DNA of 64,000 nucleotides from Camelus bactrianus (GCF_048773025.1 NC_133546.1:83643816-83707815), one strand, 5' to 3'. Counted from the stretch's first letter, positions 10,891 through 25,623 are shown. Notes: generated by a model not told the origin, from the letters alone. A program made the numbers and translations.

Positions 10891-13800
10891 TTTGCCATCT
10901 AGTTGCTTGAAAGCTTATTGTTTGGGCCTTCAATCTCTCTGGAACTGAATTGGTACTTCCTGTTTCTTTTACTATACTGCTTTTTCTCTGCTTGTTAAGT
11001 ACTATCAGGCAACTAATCTAGACTTATAAGGCTTGGTTTATTGAAAATTTTAGACTCTTTGGTGTACACAATTCCATGACATTTCTGTGAGGACAATTTT
11101 CCCTAGACATTGATGCCATGTCCTGTTCCTGTGTGTGTTGTCTGGTATATCTCTACTTGCTGGTGTTGCCTTTGTTGTGATGAACACACCATAATATTTC
11201 AATTAGTATAACCGCATTTTTATTATTCTAATCTCACAATTCTGAAAGTGCACAGGGCATCTCATCTAGTGGAAATGATGCTTCTAAAGTTTTTCAGCTC
11301 TGCATTCTTCTGTATGTCATATTGGTGTGTTTTCAACACAGCCAACAGAGAGTGCGCTTGTAAGTTTTATTTCCATGGGAATGTCCCAATGTTACCAGTT
11401 CTTCCCAGAGCTTCCCTGTCTTCAGAAACACCAGTGGAAACATATGTATGGATGTCATACTTCAGGGCCTGCTGGAATGATCCCACAGACCGACCTATGT
11501 TTCCTCTGTGCAGTACCATGTCATTGCCATCCAAAATGTAGCTTCTACATTTGGGAGATAATGCTGAAGGAAATGCTTCATCTTCGTACACTGTGGAATT
11601 TGAACACACTTCCTTGTTCTCTCATCCTTGTTTCATGTTTTCACGAAGGCAACCACAGAGGTGTTCCGCATACTCGGCCACAAAAAAGACAGTAATCCCA
11701 GTCCAGGTTATGAATGTAGCACAACCTAAAACTTTTAATGCTGATTTCATCCCCAACGCCCCTTGAACCCTCGGACCAGATGCATGATGTCTCAGATTGA
11801 TCCCCACATGTGCTCTATTTGCAAAATACCAAATTGGTCCCTGGCGTGCAGATGCAGTGGATGTGGCCATAGGACATATCGATAAACTCAACATCACACG
11901 CCAGTGTGGTTGCTTTCTCACTGAGGTCACAGTTCTGTTTTCTCTCTTGATATGACTCACCACAACCCAGAATGCACTCTAGATCCCTGAGTTCTGCGTG
12001 TGCCGTCATCAGTAGTCCTATCCCTATTTTTCCTCTGCCTCTGCTAGCTCAAATTTAGCAGCACGGATCTTGTTCACCGATTCAATTGTGGGGGTATTTT
12101 GTGCTGATTTCTTAGAGTTCTGTCAGCCAAGCATCTGCTGTGCCCTCTTCTAACACTCAGCGCATCACCTTCAATCCCATGTGTGCAGTCAGCTTGAGAG
12201 TGTGCGTCCAAGTAAAGCAGAGTTTCACCTTTGCTGCTTCATTATCAGAGGTCAGATCCTGTAGTGGTTTCCATTCTCTACACTGCCTTCTCCCCTTTCC
12301 TGGTTTCTGAGGCCTCATCCTGTCTTTGGAAGTAACAGACCACTCTTCAGCAAGTGTCCTTTGCCAAGGGCTGGGTGAGTGGATGTTTACATTACTGTGT
12401 AAATGGGAGCAAGTGAGCGCATGTTGCACTGTTTCTCTGTCAACTGGGCATTGATAAATCATCACTTTACAGATATAATTCACAGAAATATGATGTTTAC
12501 TTTGCTCTATTTTTTATACAGCCATGGTGGGAGTGTTGTCCGATGACTCCAGTTTTGACATTGTGTTAATAACTCACATGCAGGTTTTAAATAGGTTAAT
12601 AGAATAGATTTACATGTTTTGGGATCTTTATGAAAATGAAGTTAGTTTTTGAAACATACTAAATCTACCTAGAACCCGATTTGTCTATTTTTGTAACATT
12701 TTGTCTGCTCTAAGGAAATAATAGAGAAATAGAATATAAAATAGCTGTCCAAATTTTAAACGGGACATGTCAACTCTTTACTCTTGAAGCCTCCAACAGC
12801 AACAGGAACCAGGAAATACCTATTGGAACCGTGAAATTACCCGCAACATGGGTTTTCGTTTTGAAAGTGTTACCCTTTATTTCCAATGTCTCATACTGGC
12901 CAATGTTGGCATTTAAAGATGTAACATTACTCTCTACTAAAATACAAGAAAATCCAAACAAAATATATATATTTAGGCTTGATTCCTAAAGCACCTAGAG
13001 GCATAATAGGTATGAGAATCCTGCTGCAGCTATGCTAGGCTGTTGAGAACCAGGTGTTTTTCTATCAGTGATGAGAATGCTTAATCTTCTGATCATGATG
13101 GGTAAAGCAATTTAACAAATCCAAGTCTGCACCCCCATGATATAGTGCACCCGGGGCTTGACTGAAGGGAAAGACGGTCCACATAACCTGTGTCTTTAAT
13201 GTCTTTGGCGACTTTTACAGTTCAGTTCACTATTTGACTTCTAATATTTGACTATACTGTCTTGTGAAACTGAGGCCTAATACCTATTCAAGTTCAGTCA
13301 AAGATTCCCCTCACTTACCACACTCCCTTCACCCCAAAGAAGACATAACCCCAGCATTTGCTGAATCTAGGGGAATGTCATCATTTCTTTCTGTTAGCTA
13401 AGTATTCAATTCATATCTATTTTAGTCTAGAGTATTTGATCTTTGAGGATTTCACTGTTGTTCTCAGAGTGTGAATCTGTTGGAACCCTGATTCTAGGAG
13501 GGGCTTGCACTTCTCCTACAGGCTTCATTTCACCTCAGGTGCTGATCTTTAAAATGGATGCCTGAGTCGAGGGTAGGTTAGTGCAAGGGCTTCATAGCAA
13601 GAGCGATAATGGGAAAAGTCTTACCTGGTCTTGGTGCATTTTGGTCTGAATTGTTTGTAAATGCCCATTGGGACGTGTGGATTCTAATGACCGCTTCCAA
13701 GAACACGAGCACTTTTATCATCTCTGCCATCTCTTCTCTAGTAGACGTCAGGAATCTTGGACCCGTTCTTGGAGCAGGGAATTGAGTAACTTCTTCAAGG

Positions 13801-15812
13801 GCACGTTGACACTCCATATATTTCTGCCAGTATCAGCGAGGTTCAATATGTCTCATGAAGGTCTTTGGGCCTGGTATTCTCTAGAGATGTCTCCATGCCA
13901 GTATTTTCCATTGTAGCAGAACAACTCTCATGAATGTGTTCGCATCTCTCCTCAATCAGTGCAGCCAGCTTTTCTGCCAGCTTCTCTTTGTGTCTCCCAT
14001 AAAGTCGACTTCAAGAGGAATTGGCCATTTTTTAAGGACCTTGGAGCCTCACCAGTAAGTTGATGACAGACAGATCTTCCACTGTCTGCCCTTTCACGTT
14101 CTGGAAACTTACCCAAAATCTCATGTTTTTGGGCAGCAGCAGTATCTCGAACTTACACAGCTTCCCGAAAAAAAGACCTAAGACAAACTCCAAATAGGGC
14201 GGCAGCCCCTCCCTCACACTGATCCATCCACAGAATTCTGCCCAGTTTCCTTGGATCCACCAGCCACAACAAGCCTCGAGGTACCCATCAGCTTTCCACC
14301 TGGAATCCAACAGGTAACTGCCATCTACAATGGTTGATACATCTTGTTATTGTTGTGGGAGGGGCTGCATCAGACGACAGATTCCTAAGGTTAATGTGAT
14401 TCTATCCACTAGCGTCCCATGGTCCTTTTTCCTTCCCACTTTCCTTTGGTTCAGATCCGTATACACAGTACAAATGGAGGGAAATGTGTCCAGTTTTAGT
14501 TTATGGTTTCACACGACTTTAAACTTTCTAAAAGTACACAGTTCACAGAGACACACTAAAGAAATTATGTTTGTGTAATATCCATTCACCCAGAACACAT
14601 ATCCGTTTGTTGCTTTCTGCTGAAACACCCACACTCTCAGAGTATATATCTAATTGTTTATTGGGGGCTGAAATTCCAAGAAATGAAACCAACCCCTATG
14701 TGCACTTTACTGTCTTTCTCTTTAGCTCTTTGTATAGTTTTGCAGAGCTACTTGTCTTTGTTATAGGCTTATGCCATTTCGTCTCTACCTAGGGTAGTAT
14801 AGGGCATTCATTCATCCTGTTGCAAACAATGTAAGTCTATATCACGGTCTATGAAAACATTTTATTCAAACTCGTCATTAGATTTGTGTTGCGATATACT
14901 CTTATGAATCAATACTTATGAATATTTATGCATGCATCATTTTTCTGAATACAAGTGTGTTGAGTACATGCAAGCACCGATACTGGGTCGATGCGTGCTG
15001 AATGATCCTTGACATCACTTTGAGTATTTTCTTTTGAATATTCATGGTTTCTTTGGTATATGTCAGCCAACCGTACCCTTTTTGTGTTTGATTGATTGAT
15101 TGTTTGTTTGCTTGTTGTTTGTTTTGCAAACACATTAGGCCATGCATCTCTCCGGTTGCTTCAAACAGAGAGTCATAGGAGCTGATTCAGTTAAGACACT
15201 GCTTAAAATCACCTATGATTTAATGCTTCCCTCTCCCATCTCTAGGGTTTTGCTGTCCTACTTGCCTTCTTCTTTTTTATTCTTTGAATCTCAAGCTCTT
15301 CCTGCATTTCCAGTAATGGTTTTCTTATACCCATTACAACTTGCTACTGTCTATTCAGGGTAGAATTCTCAATTTTTCTTTTAGGGTTAGTTTCAAACTG
15401 CTGATTTCTTTTAAGTTTTGCTGGTCTGTGAAATTCTCTTGCTCTGCCATTATTATTAATGGCGGACATGTGGCATAGGCTAACCTAGATTGCAGCTTTA
15501 TCTCATTCAGTTTATGGTCTATGTCCTGGCACTCCTCCCTGTCCTGCAATATTTCTGTCGAGATATCAGCTGAAACCCCTCTGGAGGTTCTGTTGTGACT
15601 AAGTTGCTTTCGTCTAGGGGCATTTTAAATCAATGGGATAATTGTGAACTTTGTAGATTTGAATTATACAGCTGCTTGTATGTCTATTGGGATTCCACCT
15701 CCTTTGGACGCTGTGCGCTTCCTGAAATCTTATAGATAATTCTTTCTTGGCTTTCAGAAATTTTCAGTCTGATTTTTCTACAAATAAATTTTCAGGCTTC
15801 TTTTTTGTTTTT
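10530..15812 (-). repeat. Array unit 3 (type A, mosaic)
   Basis: This unit is 5,283 bp. Its first kilobase is close to units 1 and 2, with few differences over 11,298-11,478. Further right it shares variants with unit 4, such as the run 'gcctccaacancaacaggaaccaggaaat' near 12,790 and 18,070. This mixture suggests exchange with both neighbours. The donor-like GTAAG is kept at 13,620-13,624. Confidence 0.9.
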
Positions 15813-16173
15813 AATCTCTTGCATTCCTATCTGGGGCTCTTATGTATCATATTCTTTCATGCTTTGTCTTACCCCGTGATTCAACAGCAATGTTTGCATT
15901 GGTTTACACTTGCTTTTCTATGTCTTCTTCTGATCGTGGGATTTCTGTTCCCCTGTCTTCACAGTCATTCACGAGTTCCTCTGCATTATCTAGTCTGCTT
16001 AGGACTGACTTTAGCCCTGTTATTATCTCCTCATTTGAGTTTTCTGATATTATTTGGCTCATCTTTAGATATTCTCTTCCCCTTTTCTGGTATTCTGCCT
16101 TTTGTGAATCTGAGACTCTCTTTTTCTTCAGTGATTTCCTCTCCTCCATTTTCAAAGCTTGCTCTGGTAGCAT
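15355..16173 (-). pseudogene. L1 ORF1 remnant, unit 3/4 junction
   Basis: The N-terminal coiled-coil part is open at 15,904-16,173 (89 aa; SRLDNAEELVNDCEDRGTEI). The C-terminal domain part is open at 15,355-15,549 (64 aa; ECQDIDHKLNEIKLQSRLA and FTDQQNLKEI). The stretch between is interrupted. Confidence 0.8.
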
Positions 16174-19100
16174 TATGCGGTCTAGTCATTTGAAAGCTTA
16201 TTTTTGGGGCCTTCAATCTCTTTGGAACTGAAGATGTTACTTCCTGTTTCTTTTCCTATTCGTCTTTATCTCTACTGGTCTAGTACTATCACGTATCTAA
16301 TGTAGAATTATAGGGCTTTGTTAAGATAATATTATAGACTCTTTGGTGTACACAATTCCACGATATTTCTGTGAGGACAATTTTTCCTAGACATCGATTC
16401 TATGTCCAGTTCTTGTGTGTGTTGTGTGGTATAACTCTAATTGCTGGTGTTGCTTTGTTGTGATGAACACACCATAATATTTCGATTAGTATAACCTCAT
16501 TTTTATTACGCTTATCTCAGAATCCTGAAAGTGCACAGGACACTTCCAGTTGTGCAAATGAAGCTTCTAAAGATTTTCAGCTCTGCATTCTGCTGTATGT
16601 CATTTTGGAGCATTTCCAAAACAGGAAACTGACAGTGAGCTTGTGCTTTCTATTGCCATGGGAATGTCCCAATATTACCAGTTCTTCCCAGAGCTTCTCT
16701 GTCTACAGAAACACCAGTGGAAACATACCTATGCGTGTCATAAAACAGGGCCTGCTGGAATGATCCCGCAGAGTGATGTATGTGTCCTCGGTGCAGTACC
16801 ATGTCAGTGCCATCCAAAATATAGCATCTGCATTTGGGAGATAATACTAAAGGTAATTCTTCATCTTCTCATGCTGTGGACTTTGACCACTATTCCTTGT
16901 TCACTCATCCTTGTGTCATGGGTTCATGAAGGCAACCAGAGAGCTCTTCCACATCCTCTGCCTCAAACGAAACCGTAATCCTACTCCAGGTAATGAAGGT
17001 AGCAGATCCCAAAGCTTTTAATTCTGATTTCAATCCCAAGGCCCCCTGGATCTCTCAGACCTGATGCACAATAACTCTGAATGAGCCCCACACATGCTCT
17101 ATTGGCAAAATGCCAAATTGGTCCTCGGGTATGCTGATGCGGTGGATGTGGCCATGGGACATATTGCTAAACTCAAACTCGCGCGCTAGTGTGGTTGCTT
17201 TCTCATTGGCGTCACAAGTCAGTTTGCTCTCTTGATAGGACCCACCACAACCCACAACGCAATCCAGATCCCTGAGACTAAGCGTGTGCCATCATCCGTA
17301 GCCCTATCCCTCATTTTCTGCTGCCTCTGCTAGCTCAAATTTGGCACCTCGGGTCTTGGTCTCAGAATCAATTTTGGGGATATTTTGTGCTGATTTCTTT
17401 GAGTCCTGTCAGCAAAGCATCTGCTGTGCACTCTTCTAACACTCAGTGCATCACCTTCAATCCCATGTGTGCAGTCAGCTTGAGAGAGTGCGTCCAAGTA
17501 AAGCAGAGTTTCACCTTTGCTGCTCCATTAACAGAGGTCAGATCCTTTATTGGTTTCCATTCTGTACATTACCTTATTCTCCTTCAATGTTTCTGAGGCC
17601 TCATTTTGTCTTTGGAAATAACAGACCACTCTTCAGCAAGTGTATTTTGCCAAGGTCTGGGTGAGTGGATGTTTATATTACTGAGTAAATAGGAGCAAGT
17701 GAGCGCAATTTGCACTGGTTCTCTGCCAACTGGTCATTGATAAATCATCAGTTTCCAGGTATAATTCACAGAAATATGATGTTTATTTTGCTCTATATTT
17801 TATACAGCCTTGTGAGTGTTTCTCGTAGACTCCAGGTTTGACATTGTGTTGATAACACAGTTGCAGTTTTTAAATATAATAGAATTGATTTACATGTTTT
17901 GGGATTTATATGAAAATGAAGTTATTTTTTGAAACATACTAAATCTACCTAGAAGTCAGACTTGTCTATTTTTGTAAAATTTTGTCAGCTCTAAGGAAAT
18001 AATAGACAGATAGAATGCAAATAGCAGTCCAAATTTTTAACGGGTCATTTCAACTCTTTACTCTTGAAGCCTCCAACACCAACAGGAACCAGGAAATAAC
18101 TATTGGAGCCATGAAATATCCCCCAACCTTGGTTTCCCTTGTGCAAGTTTTGTCCTTTATTTCCAATGACACATACTGGCCAATGTTGGCATTTCAAGGT
18201 GTAACATTCCTCTCTACTAAAATACAAGAAATTCCAAACAAAATATATACATTAGGCTTGATTCCTAAAATGACTAGGGGCATTATAGCTATGAGAAACC
18301 TGCTGCAGCTATGCTAGGCTTTTGAGAACCAGGTGTTTTTCTATCAGTGGTGAGAACGCTTAATCTTCCAATCATGATGGGTAAAGCAAGTTAACAAATC
18401 CAAGTCTGCACCCCCATGATATAGTTCACCCGGGGCTTGACTGAAGGGAAAGACTGTCCACATGTCCTGTGTCTTTAATGTCTTTGGTGACTTTTACAGT
18501 TCAGTTCACTATCTGACTTCTAATATTTGACTATACTGTCTTGTGAAACTGAGGCCTAATAACTATTCTAGTTCAGTCAAAGATTCACCTCAGTTAAACA
18601 CTCCATTCACCCCAAAGGAGACATTACCCCAGCATTTGCTTAATCTACAGGAAGGTCATCATTTCTTTTTGTGAGCTAATTATTCAATACCTATATATTT
18701 TTGTCGAGAGTAATTGATGTTTAAACATTTCACTATTGTTCACAGGGAGTGAAGGTTTTTGAGCCCTGATTCTAGGAAGGGCTTGCTAATATCCTATTGG
18801 CTTCATTTCACCTCAGGTGCTGATCCTTTAAAATGGATATCTGAGTGGAGGGGAGGGAAGAGCAAGTGCTTGATAGCAAGGCCCAAACCTGGGAAAAGGC
18901 TTACCTGGGCTTGGTGCATTTTGGTCTGAATTGTTTGTAAATTCCCCTTGGGACGTGTGGATTCTTATGACCCCTTACAAGAACAGGAGCACATTAATCA
19001 TCTCTGCCAATTCTTCTCTTTTAGACATCGGGGATCTTGGACCCGTTCTTGGAGCAGGGAATTGAATAACTTCTTCAAGGGCAGGTTGACACTCCTTATA

Positions 19101-21080
19101 TTTCAGCCAGTATCAGAGAGGTTCAATACGTCTCATGAATGCCTTCCAAACCCGATATTCTCTACAGATGTCTCCATGCCAGTATTCTCCATTGTAGCAG
19201 AACAACTCTCATCAATCTTTTCTCATCACTCCTCAATCCGTGCAGCCAGCTTTTCTGCCAGCTTCTCTTCGTGTCTCCCATAAAGTCGACTTCAACAGGA
19301 CTGGGCAATTCTGAAAGGACCTAGGAGCCTCACCAGTAAGATGATGACAGGCAGATCTTCCACTGTCTGCCCTTTCAGGTTCTGAAACCTGACCCGTGAT
19401 CTCAGGTCTTTGGGCGTTATCTTGATCTGACAGTACTTCCCTAACAAATGAACTATGACAAGCTCCACAGATGGCGGCAGCCCCTCCATCACACTGATCC
19501 ACCCACAGAATTCTTCCCAGTTTCCTTGGATCCACCAGCCACAACAAGCCTCGTGGTACCCACCATCATTACACCTGGGATCCAACCGGTAACTGCCATC
19601 TCCAATGGTTGCTACATCATGTTATTGTTGGGGGAGGGGCTGCATCAGATGACAGATTCCTAAGATTAATGTGATTATATCCACTAACGTCCAATGGTCC
19701 TTTTTCCTTCCCTCTTTCCTTTTGTTCAGATCCGTATACACAGTACCAACCAAGGGAAATGTGTCCATTTTTAGTTTATGGTTTCACACGACTTTAAACT
19801 TTCTAACAGTTCACAGTACACAGAGACACACTAAAGGAAATTATGCTTGTGTAATATCCATTCACCCAGAATATATATCCGTTTGTTGATTTCTGCTGAA
19901 ACACCCACACTTTCAGAAAATGAATCCAATTGTTTCATGGGGGCTGAAATTCCAAGAAATGAAACCAATCCCAATGTGCACTTTCCTGTCTGTCTCTTTT
20001 GCTCTTAGTACAGTATTGCAGAGCTACTTGTCTTTGTTATAGGCTTTTGCCATTTCGTCTCTACCTAGGGTAGAATATGGCATTGATTCATCTTGTTGGA
20101 AAAGTTTTAAGTCAATATCACGGAATATGAATCCATTTATTCAAACTCGGCATTTGATTTGGGTCACCATATACTCGTATGAATCAATATTTATGAATAT
20201 TTATGCACGCATCATTTTCCTGAATACAATCTTTTCGAGTACATGCAAGCAGCAATACTGGGTCAATGCTTGCTGAATGATCCTTGACATCACTTTGAGT
20301 ATTTTCTTTTGAATAATCATGGTTCCTTTGGTAAATGTCAGCCAACCATATCCTTTTTGTGTTTGTTTGATTGATTGTTTGCTTGTTGTTTGTTTTGCAA
20401 ACACATTAGGCCATGCATCCCTCCGTTTGCTTCAAACAGAGAGTCATAAAAGCTGAATCACTTAAGATAGTGCTTAAAATCACCTATGATTTCCTGCTTC
20501 CCTCTCCCATCTCTAGGCTTTTGCTGTCCTCCTTGCTTTCTTCTTTTTTATTCTTTGCAACTCATGTTCTTCTTGCATTTCCAATAATGGTTTTCTTATA
20601 TCCATTACATCTTGCTTCGTTACTATTCAGGGATGAATTCTCAATGTTTGTTTTATGGTAAGTTTTGAACTGCTAAATTCTTTTAAGTTTTGCTGGTCTG
20701 TGAATTTCTATAGATCTGCCGTTATTATTAATGGCGGACATGTGGAATAGGCTACCCTAGATTGCAGCATTTTCTCATTCAGTTTAAAATCTATGTCTTT
20801 GCGATCCTCCCTATCCTGCAATATTTCTGTCGAGATATCAGCTGAAACCTCTCTGGAGGTTCTGTTGTGACTAAGTTGAATTCGTCTAGGTGCATTTTAA
20901 CTCACTGGGATGATCATGAACCTGGTTGATTTGAATTATACAGCTGCTTGTATGTCTATTTGGATTCCACCTCCTTTGGATGCTGTGTACTTCCTGAAAT
21001 CGTATAGATGTTTCTTTCTTAGCTTTCAGAAAGTTTCGTTCTGATTTTTCTACAAATAACTTTTAAGAATTTTTTTTTTT
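15813..21080 (-). repeat. Array unit 4 (type A)
   Basis: This unit is 5,268 bp. It has type A markers (CACCAGTGGAAAC near 16,711; GCTGGAATGATCCC near 16,753). A 104 aa minus-strand open frame lies at 19,233-19,547 in the unassigned open segment, in a frame different from that open in units 5 and 9. The donor-like GTAAG is kept at 18,900-18,904. Confidence 0.9.
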
Positions 21081-21450
21081 AATCTCTTGCATTCCCATCT
21101 GGGAATCTCATGAATCATAGTCCTTCATTCTTTGTCTTCCCCTGCGATTCAACAGCAATGTTTGCTTTGGTTTACACTTGATTTTCTATGTCTTCTTCTG
21201 ATCGAGGGATTTCGGTTCCCCTGTCTTCACAGTCATTCACGAGTCCCTCTGCATTATCTAGTCTGCTTAGGACTGACTGTAGCCCTGTTATTATCTCATC
21301 CATTGAGTTTTCTGATATTATTTGGCTCCTCTATAGAGTTTCTCTTCCCCTTTTCTGGTATTCTGCCTTCTGTGATTCTGACAAAGTGTTGTTCATCAGT
21401 GTTTTCCTCACATCCGTTTTCAGTACATGCTCTGGTAACTTTTTGCCATC
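20640..21450 (-). pseudogene. L1 ORF1 remnant, unit 4/5 junction
   Basis: Position in the unit and nucleotide wording (GCATTATCTAGTCTGCTTAG near 21,251) identify the ORF1 block. No long minus-strand frame survives. A 169 aa plus-strand frame at 21,132-21,641 is only its antisense shadow. Confidence 0.7.
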
Positions 21451-24291
21451 TAGTTGTTTGGAAGCATATTTTTTGGGCCTTCAATCTCTTTGGAACTGAA
21501 AATTGTACTTCCTGTTTCTTTACCTATGCTGCTTTATCTCTACTTTCAAATACTATCAGGTATCTAATTAAGACTTATAGGGCTTTGTTAAGTGAATATT
21601 ACAGACTCTTGTGTGTATTCAATTCCATGATATTTCTGTGAGAACAATTTTCCAAAACATTGATTCCATGTACTGTTCTTGTGTGTGTTGTCTGGTATAT
21701 CTCTAATTGCTGGTGTTGTCTTTGTTGTGATGATCACACCATACTATTTCGATTAGTATAACCTCATTTTTATTACACTTATCTCAGAATTCTGTAACTT
21801 CACAGGACAATTACTCTTGTGGAAATGAAGCTTCTAAAATTTTTCAGTTCTGCATTCGGCTCTATGTCATTTTGGAGTGTTTCCAAAAAAGCAAACTGAC
21901 AGTGAGCTTGTGCTTTCTATTACCATGGGTATCTCCCAATATTACCAGTTCTTCACAGAGATTCTCTGTCTAAAGAAACACCAGTGTAAACATAACTATG
22001 GATGTCATACAACAGGGCCTGCTGGAATGATCCCGCAGACCAACGTATGTGTACTCAGTGCAATATCATGTCAGTGCCATTCAAAATGTAGCATCTGGTT
22101 TTGGGAGATAATGCTGAAGGAAATTCTTCATCTTCTCATGCTGTGGACTTTGACCACTCTTCCTTGTTCTCTCATCCTTGTGTTATGGTTTCCCGAAGGC
22201 AACCACAGAGCTGTTCCGCATCCTGTGCATCAAACCAAACCATAATCCCACTCCAGGTTATGAATGTAGCAGATCCTAAAATTTTTAATACTGATTTCAA
22301 ACCCAAGGCCCCCTGGATCCCTCAGGCCTGATGCACAGTATCTCTGATTGAGCCCCCATGTGCTCTATTGGCAAAATGCCAAATTGGTCCCTGGTCCTTC
22401 AGATGCAGTGGATGTGGCCATGGGACATAACGATAAACTCAACCTCGCACGCTAGTGCGGTTGCTTTCTCATTGGGGTCACAAGTCGGTTTGCTCTCTTG
22501 ATAGGACCCACCACAACCCACAACGCAATCCAGATCCCTGAGACTCAGCATGTGACATCATCCGTAGCCCTATCTCTCATTTTCTGCTGCCTCTGCCAGC
22601 TCAAATTTGGCAGCTCGGGTCTTGGTCTCAGATTCAATTGTGCGGATATTTGGTGCTGATTTCTTTGAGTCCTGTCAGCCAAGCATCTGCTCTGCCCTCT
22701 TCTAACACTCAGCGCATCACCTTCAATCCCATGTGTGCTGTGTGCTAGAGAGTGTGAGTCCAGGTAAAGCATAGTTTCACCTTTTCTGCTCCATTACCAG
22801 AGGTCAGATCCTGTAGTGTATTCCGTTCTCTACATTGTCTTCTTCTCCTTCCAGGTTTCTGAGGCATCATCCTGTCTTTGGAATTAACAGACCACTCTTC
22901 GGCAAGTGTCCTTTGCCAAGGGCTGGTTGAGTGGATGTTTACATTGCTGTGTACATAGGAGTGAGTGAGCACATGTTGCACTTGTTCTCTGAATATGGGC
23001 AGTGATAAATCATCACTTTCCAGATATAATTCACAGAAATATGATGTTTACTTAGCTCTATTTTCTATACAGCCACGGTGGAAGGGTTTGTCCGAACACA
23101 CCAGTTTTGACATTGTGTTGATAACTCAGTTGCAGTCTTTAAAAAGGTTAGAAGAATTGATTTACATGTTTGGAATTTATATGAAAATGAAGTTAGATTT
23201 GAAACATACTAAATCTGCCTAGAAGCCAGACTTGTCAATTTTTGTTACATTTTGTCAGGTCTAAGGAAAAAATAAACAGATAGAATGTAAAATAGCAGTC
23301 CTAAATGTTGAAGGGGACATGTCAACTGTTAACTGTTGAAGCCTCCAACATGAACAGGAACCATGAAATACGTATTGGAACCATGAAAAAACCCCCAAAC
23401 TGGGTTTTCCTTTTGCAGGTGTTGCCCTTTCCTCCCAATGACACACACTGCCCAAAGTTGGCATTTCAAGGGGTAACATTCCTCTCTAGTAAAACACAAG
23501 ACAAACCAAACAAAATATATACATGCATGCTTGGTTCCAAAAGAACCTAGAGGCATTATAGCTATGAGAAAACTGCTGCAGCTTTTCTAGGCTATTGGGA
23601 ACTAGGTGTTCTTCTATCAGTGGTGAGAATGCTTAATTGTCCAATCATGTTGGGTAAAGCAATTATCAAAACCAAGTCTGCACCCCCATGATATAGTGCT
23701 TGACTGATGGGAAAAGACCATTCACATAACATGTGTCCTTTAATGTCTATGGCGAATTTTACAGTTCAGTTCACTAAATGACTTATAATATTTACCTGTA
23801 CGGTCTTGAAAATCTGAGGCCTAATACATTTCAAGTTCAGTCAAATATTCCCCTCACTTACCACACTCCTTCACCCCAAAGAAGACATAACCCAAGCATT
23901 TGCTGAATGTAGGGGAAGGTCATCATTCCTTTCTGTGAGCTAATTATTCAATTCCTACCTATTTCATTCGAGAGTATTTGACCTTTGAGGAGTTCACTGT
24001 TGTGCACAGAGTGTGAAGTTGGAGGAACTCTGATTCTAGGAGGGGCTTGCTCTTCTCCTACTGGCTTCATTGCAGCTCATGTGGTGATCCTTTGAAATGG
24101 ATGCCTGAGTGGAGGGGAGGGAAGAGAAAATGCTTCATAGCTAGGCCCAACCGTGGGAAAAGGCTTACCTGGGCTTGGTGCATTGTGGTCTGAATGGTTT
24201 GTAAATTCCCCTTGGGACATTTGGATTCTCACGACTTATTCCACCAACATGAGCGATTTTACCATCTCTGCCTTCTCTTCTCTTTTAGACA

Positions 24292-24642
24292 TCAGGAATC
24301 TTGGACCCGTTCTTGGAGCAGAGAATTGAGTACCTTCCTCAAGTGCACGTAGGTGTTCCACAGGTTTCTGCCATTATCAGCAAGGCTCAATATATCTCGT
24401 GATTGTCTTTCTTGCCTGGGATTCTCTGCAGATGTCTCCATGCCAGTATTCTCCATTGTAGGAGAACAACCATCATCAATTTGTTCGCATCTCTCCTCAA
24501 TCCATGCAGCCAAATTTTCTGCCAGCTTCTCTTTTTGTGTCCCATGATGTCGACTTCTACAGGACTGGGCATGTCTAAAAGTACCTCGGAGCCTCACCAG
24601 TAAGCTGATGACAGGCAGATCTTCCACTGTCTGACTTTTCAA
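24292..24642 (-). other. Open frame of 116 codons in unit 5, unrecognised
   Basis: This is the longest copy of the frame containing EKLAENLAAWIEERCEQIDD and, further on, DILSLADNGRNLWNTYVHLR and KVLNSLLQERVQDS before a stop. In most other units this frame is stopped between the two halves. The composition (many E, L, R and A in amphipathic spacing) is more protein-like than its serine- and leucine-rich antisense. There is no known domain, and its length is not compared with any family because none is recognised. It may simply be the least damaged copy of an old exon or a chance frame. Confidence 0.3.
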
Positions 24643-25623
24643 TTTCTAGAAACTGACCCATGATCTCAGGCCACTGGGCAGCAACAGTATCTCGAACTTA
24701 CAGAGCTTCCTAAACAATAGACTTAAGCCAAGCTCCACAGAGTGTGGCAACCCCACCATGACACTGATCCACCCACTGAGCTCTGCCAAGTTACCTTGGA
24801 TCCACCAGCTTATAACAAGCCTCATGGAACAAACCAACATTCCTCCTGGAATCCAACCGGTAACTGCCATCCTCGATTTTTGCTGCATTTTTACAGTGTT
24901 GGTGAAGGGGCTGCATCAGACGACAGGTACTTAAGGTAAAAGTGATTCTCTCCATTAGCGTCCCATGATCCTTTTTTTCCTACCCTCTTTCCTTTAGTTC
25001 AGTTCTCTAAACACAGTACAAATGGAGGGAACTGTGTCCATGATAAGTTTATGGTTTCATCCATCTTAAAACTTTCTAACAGTTAACAGTACAAAAAGAC
25101 CCACTAAAGGAAACATATGTTTGTGTAATATCCATTCACCCATAATATATATCCGTCTGTTGATTTTCCGCTGAAAGTCCCACAGTCTCAGAACATGGAT
25201 CCATTTGTTTCATGGGGGCTGAAAATCCAAGAAATGAAACCATTCCCAAAGTACACTTTACTGTCTGTCTCTCTTACTCTTAGAACAGTTTTATAGAGCT
25301 GCTTTTCTTTGTTATAGACGTATGCCGTTTAATCTCTTCGTAGTGTGGAATATGCCATTCATTCTTCATGTTGGAAGACTTTTAAGAATATATCACGGAG
25401 TATGAATCCATTATATTCAAAATAGGCATTTGGGTTAGGTCACGATGTGCTTTTATGAATCAATATTTATGAATATTAATGCACGCATCTGTATTCTGAA
25501 TACAGGTATGTTGAGTATATGCAAGCACTGATACTAGGTCAATGCCTGCTGAATGATCCTTGACATCACTTTGCATATTTTCTTTTGAATTCTCTCAGTT
25601 CCTGTGGATATTATCAGCCACAG

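Noticed and set aside
21132-21641. 169-codon plus-strand frame, the longest in the array
   Set aside because: It is antisense to the ORF1 coiled-coil remnant and rich in Ser, Leu and Phe, as such shadows are.
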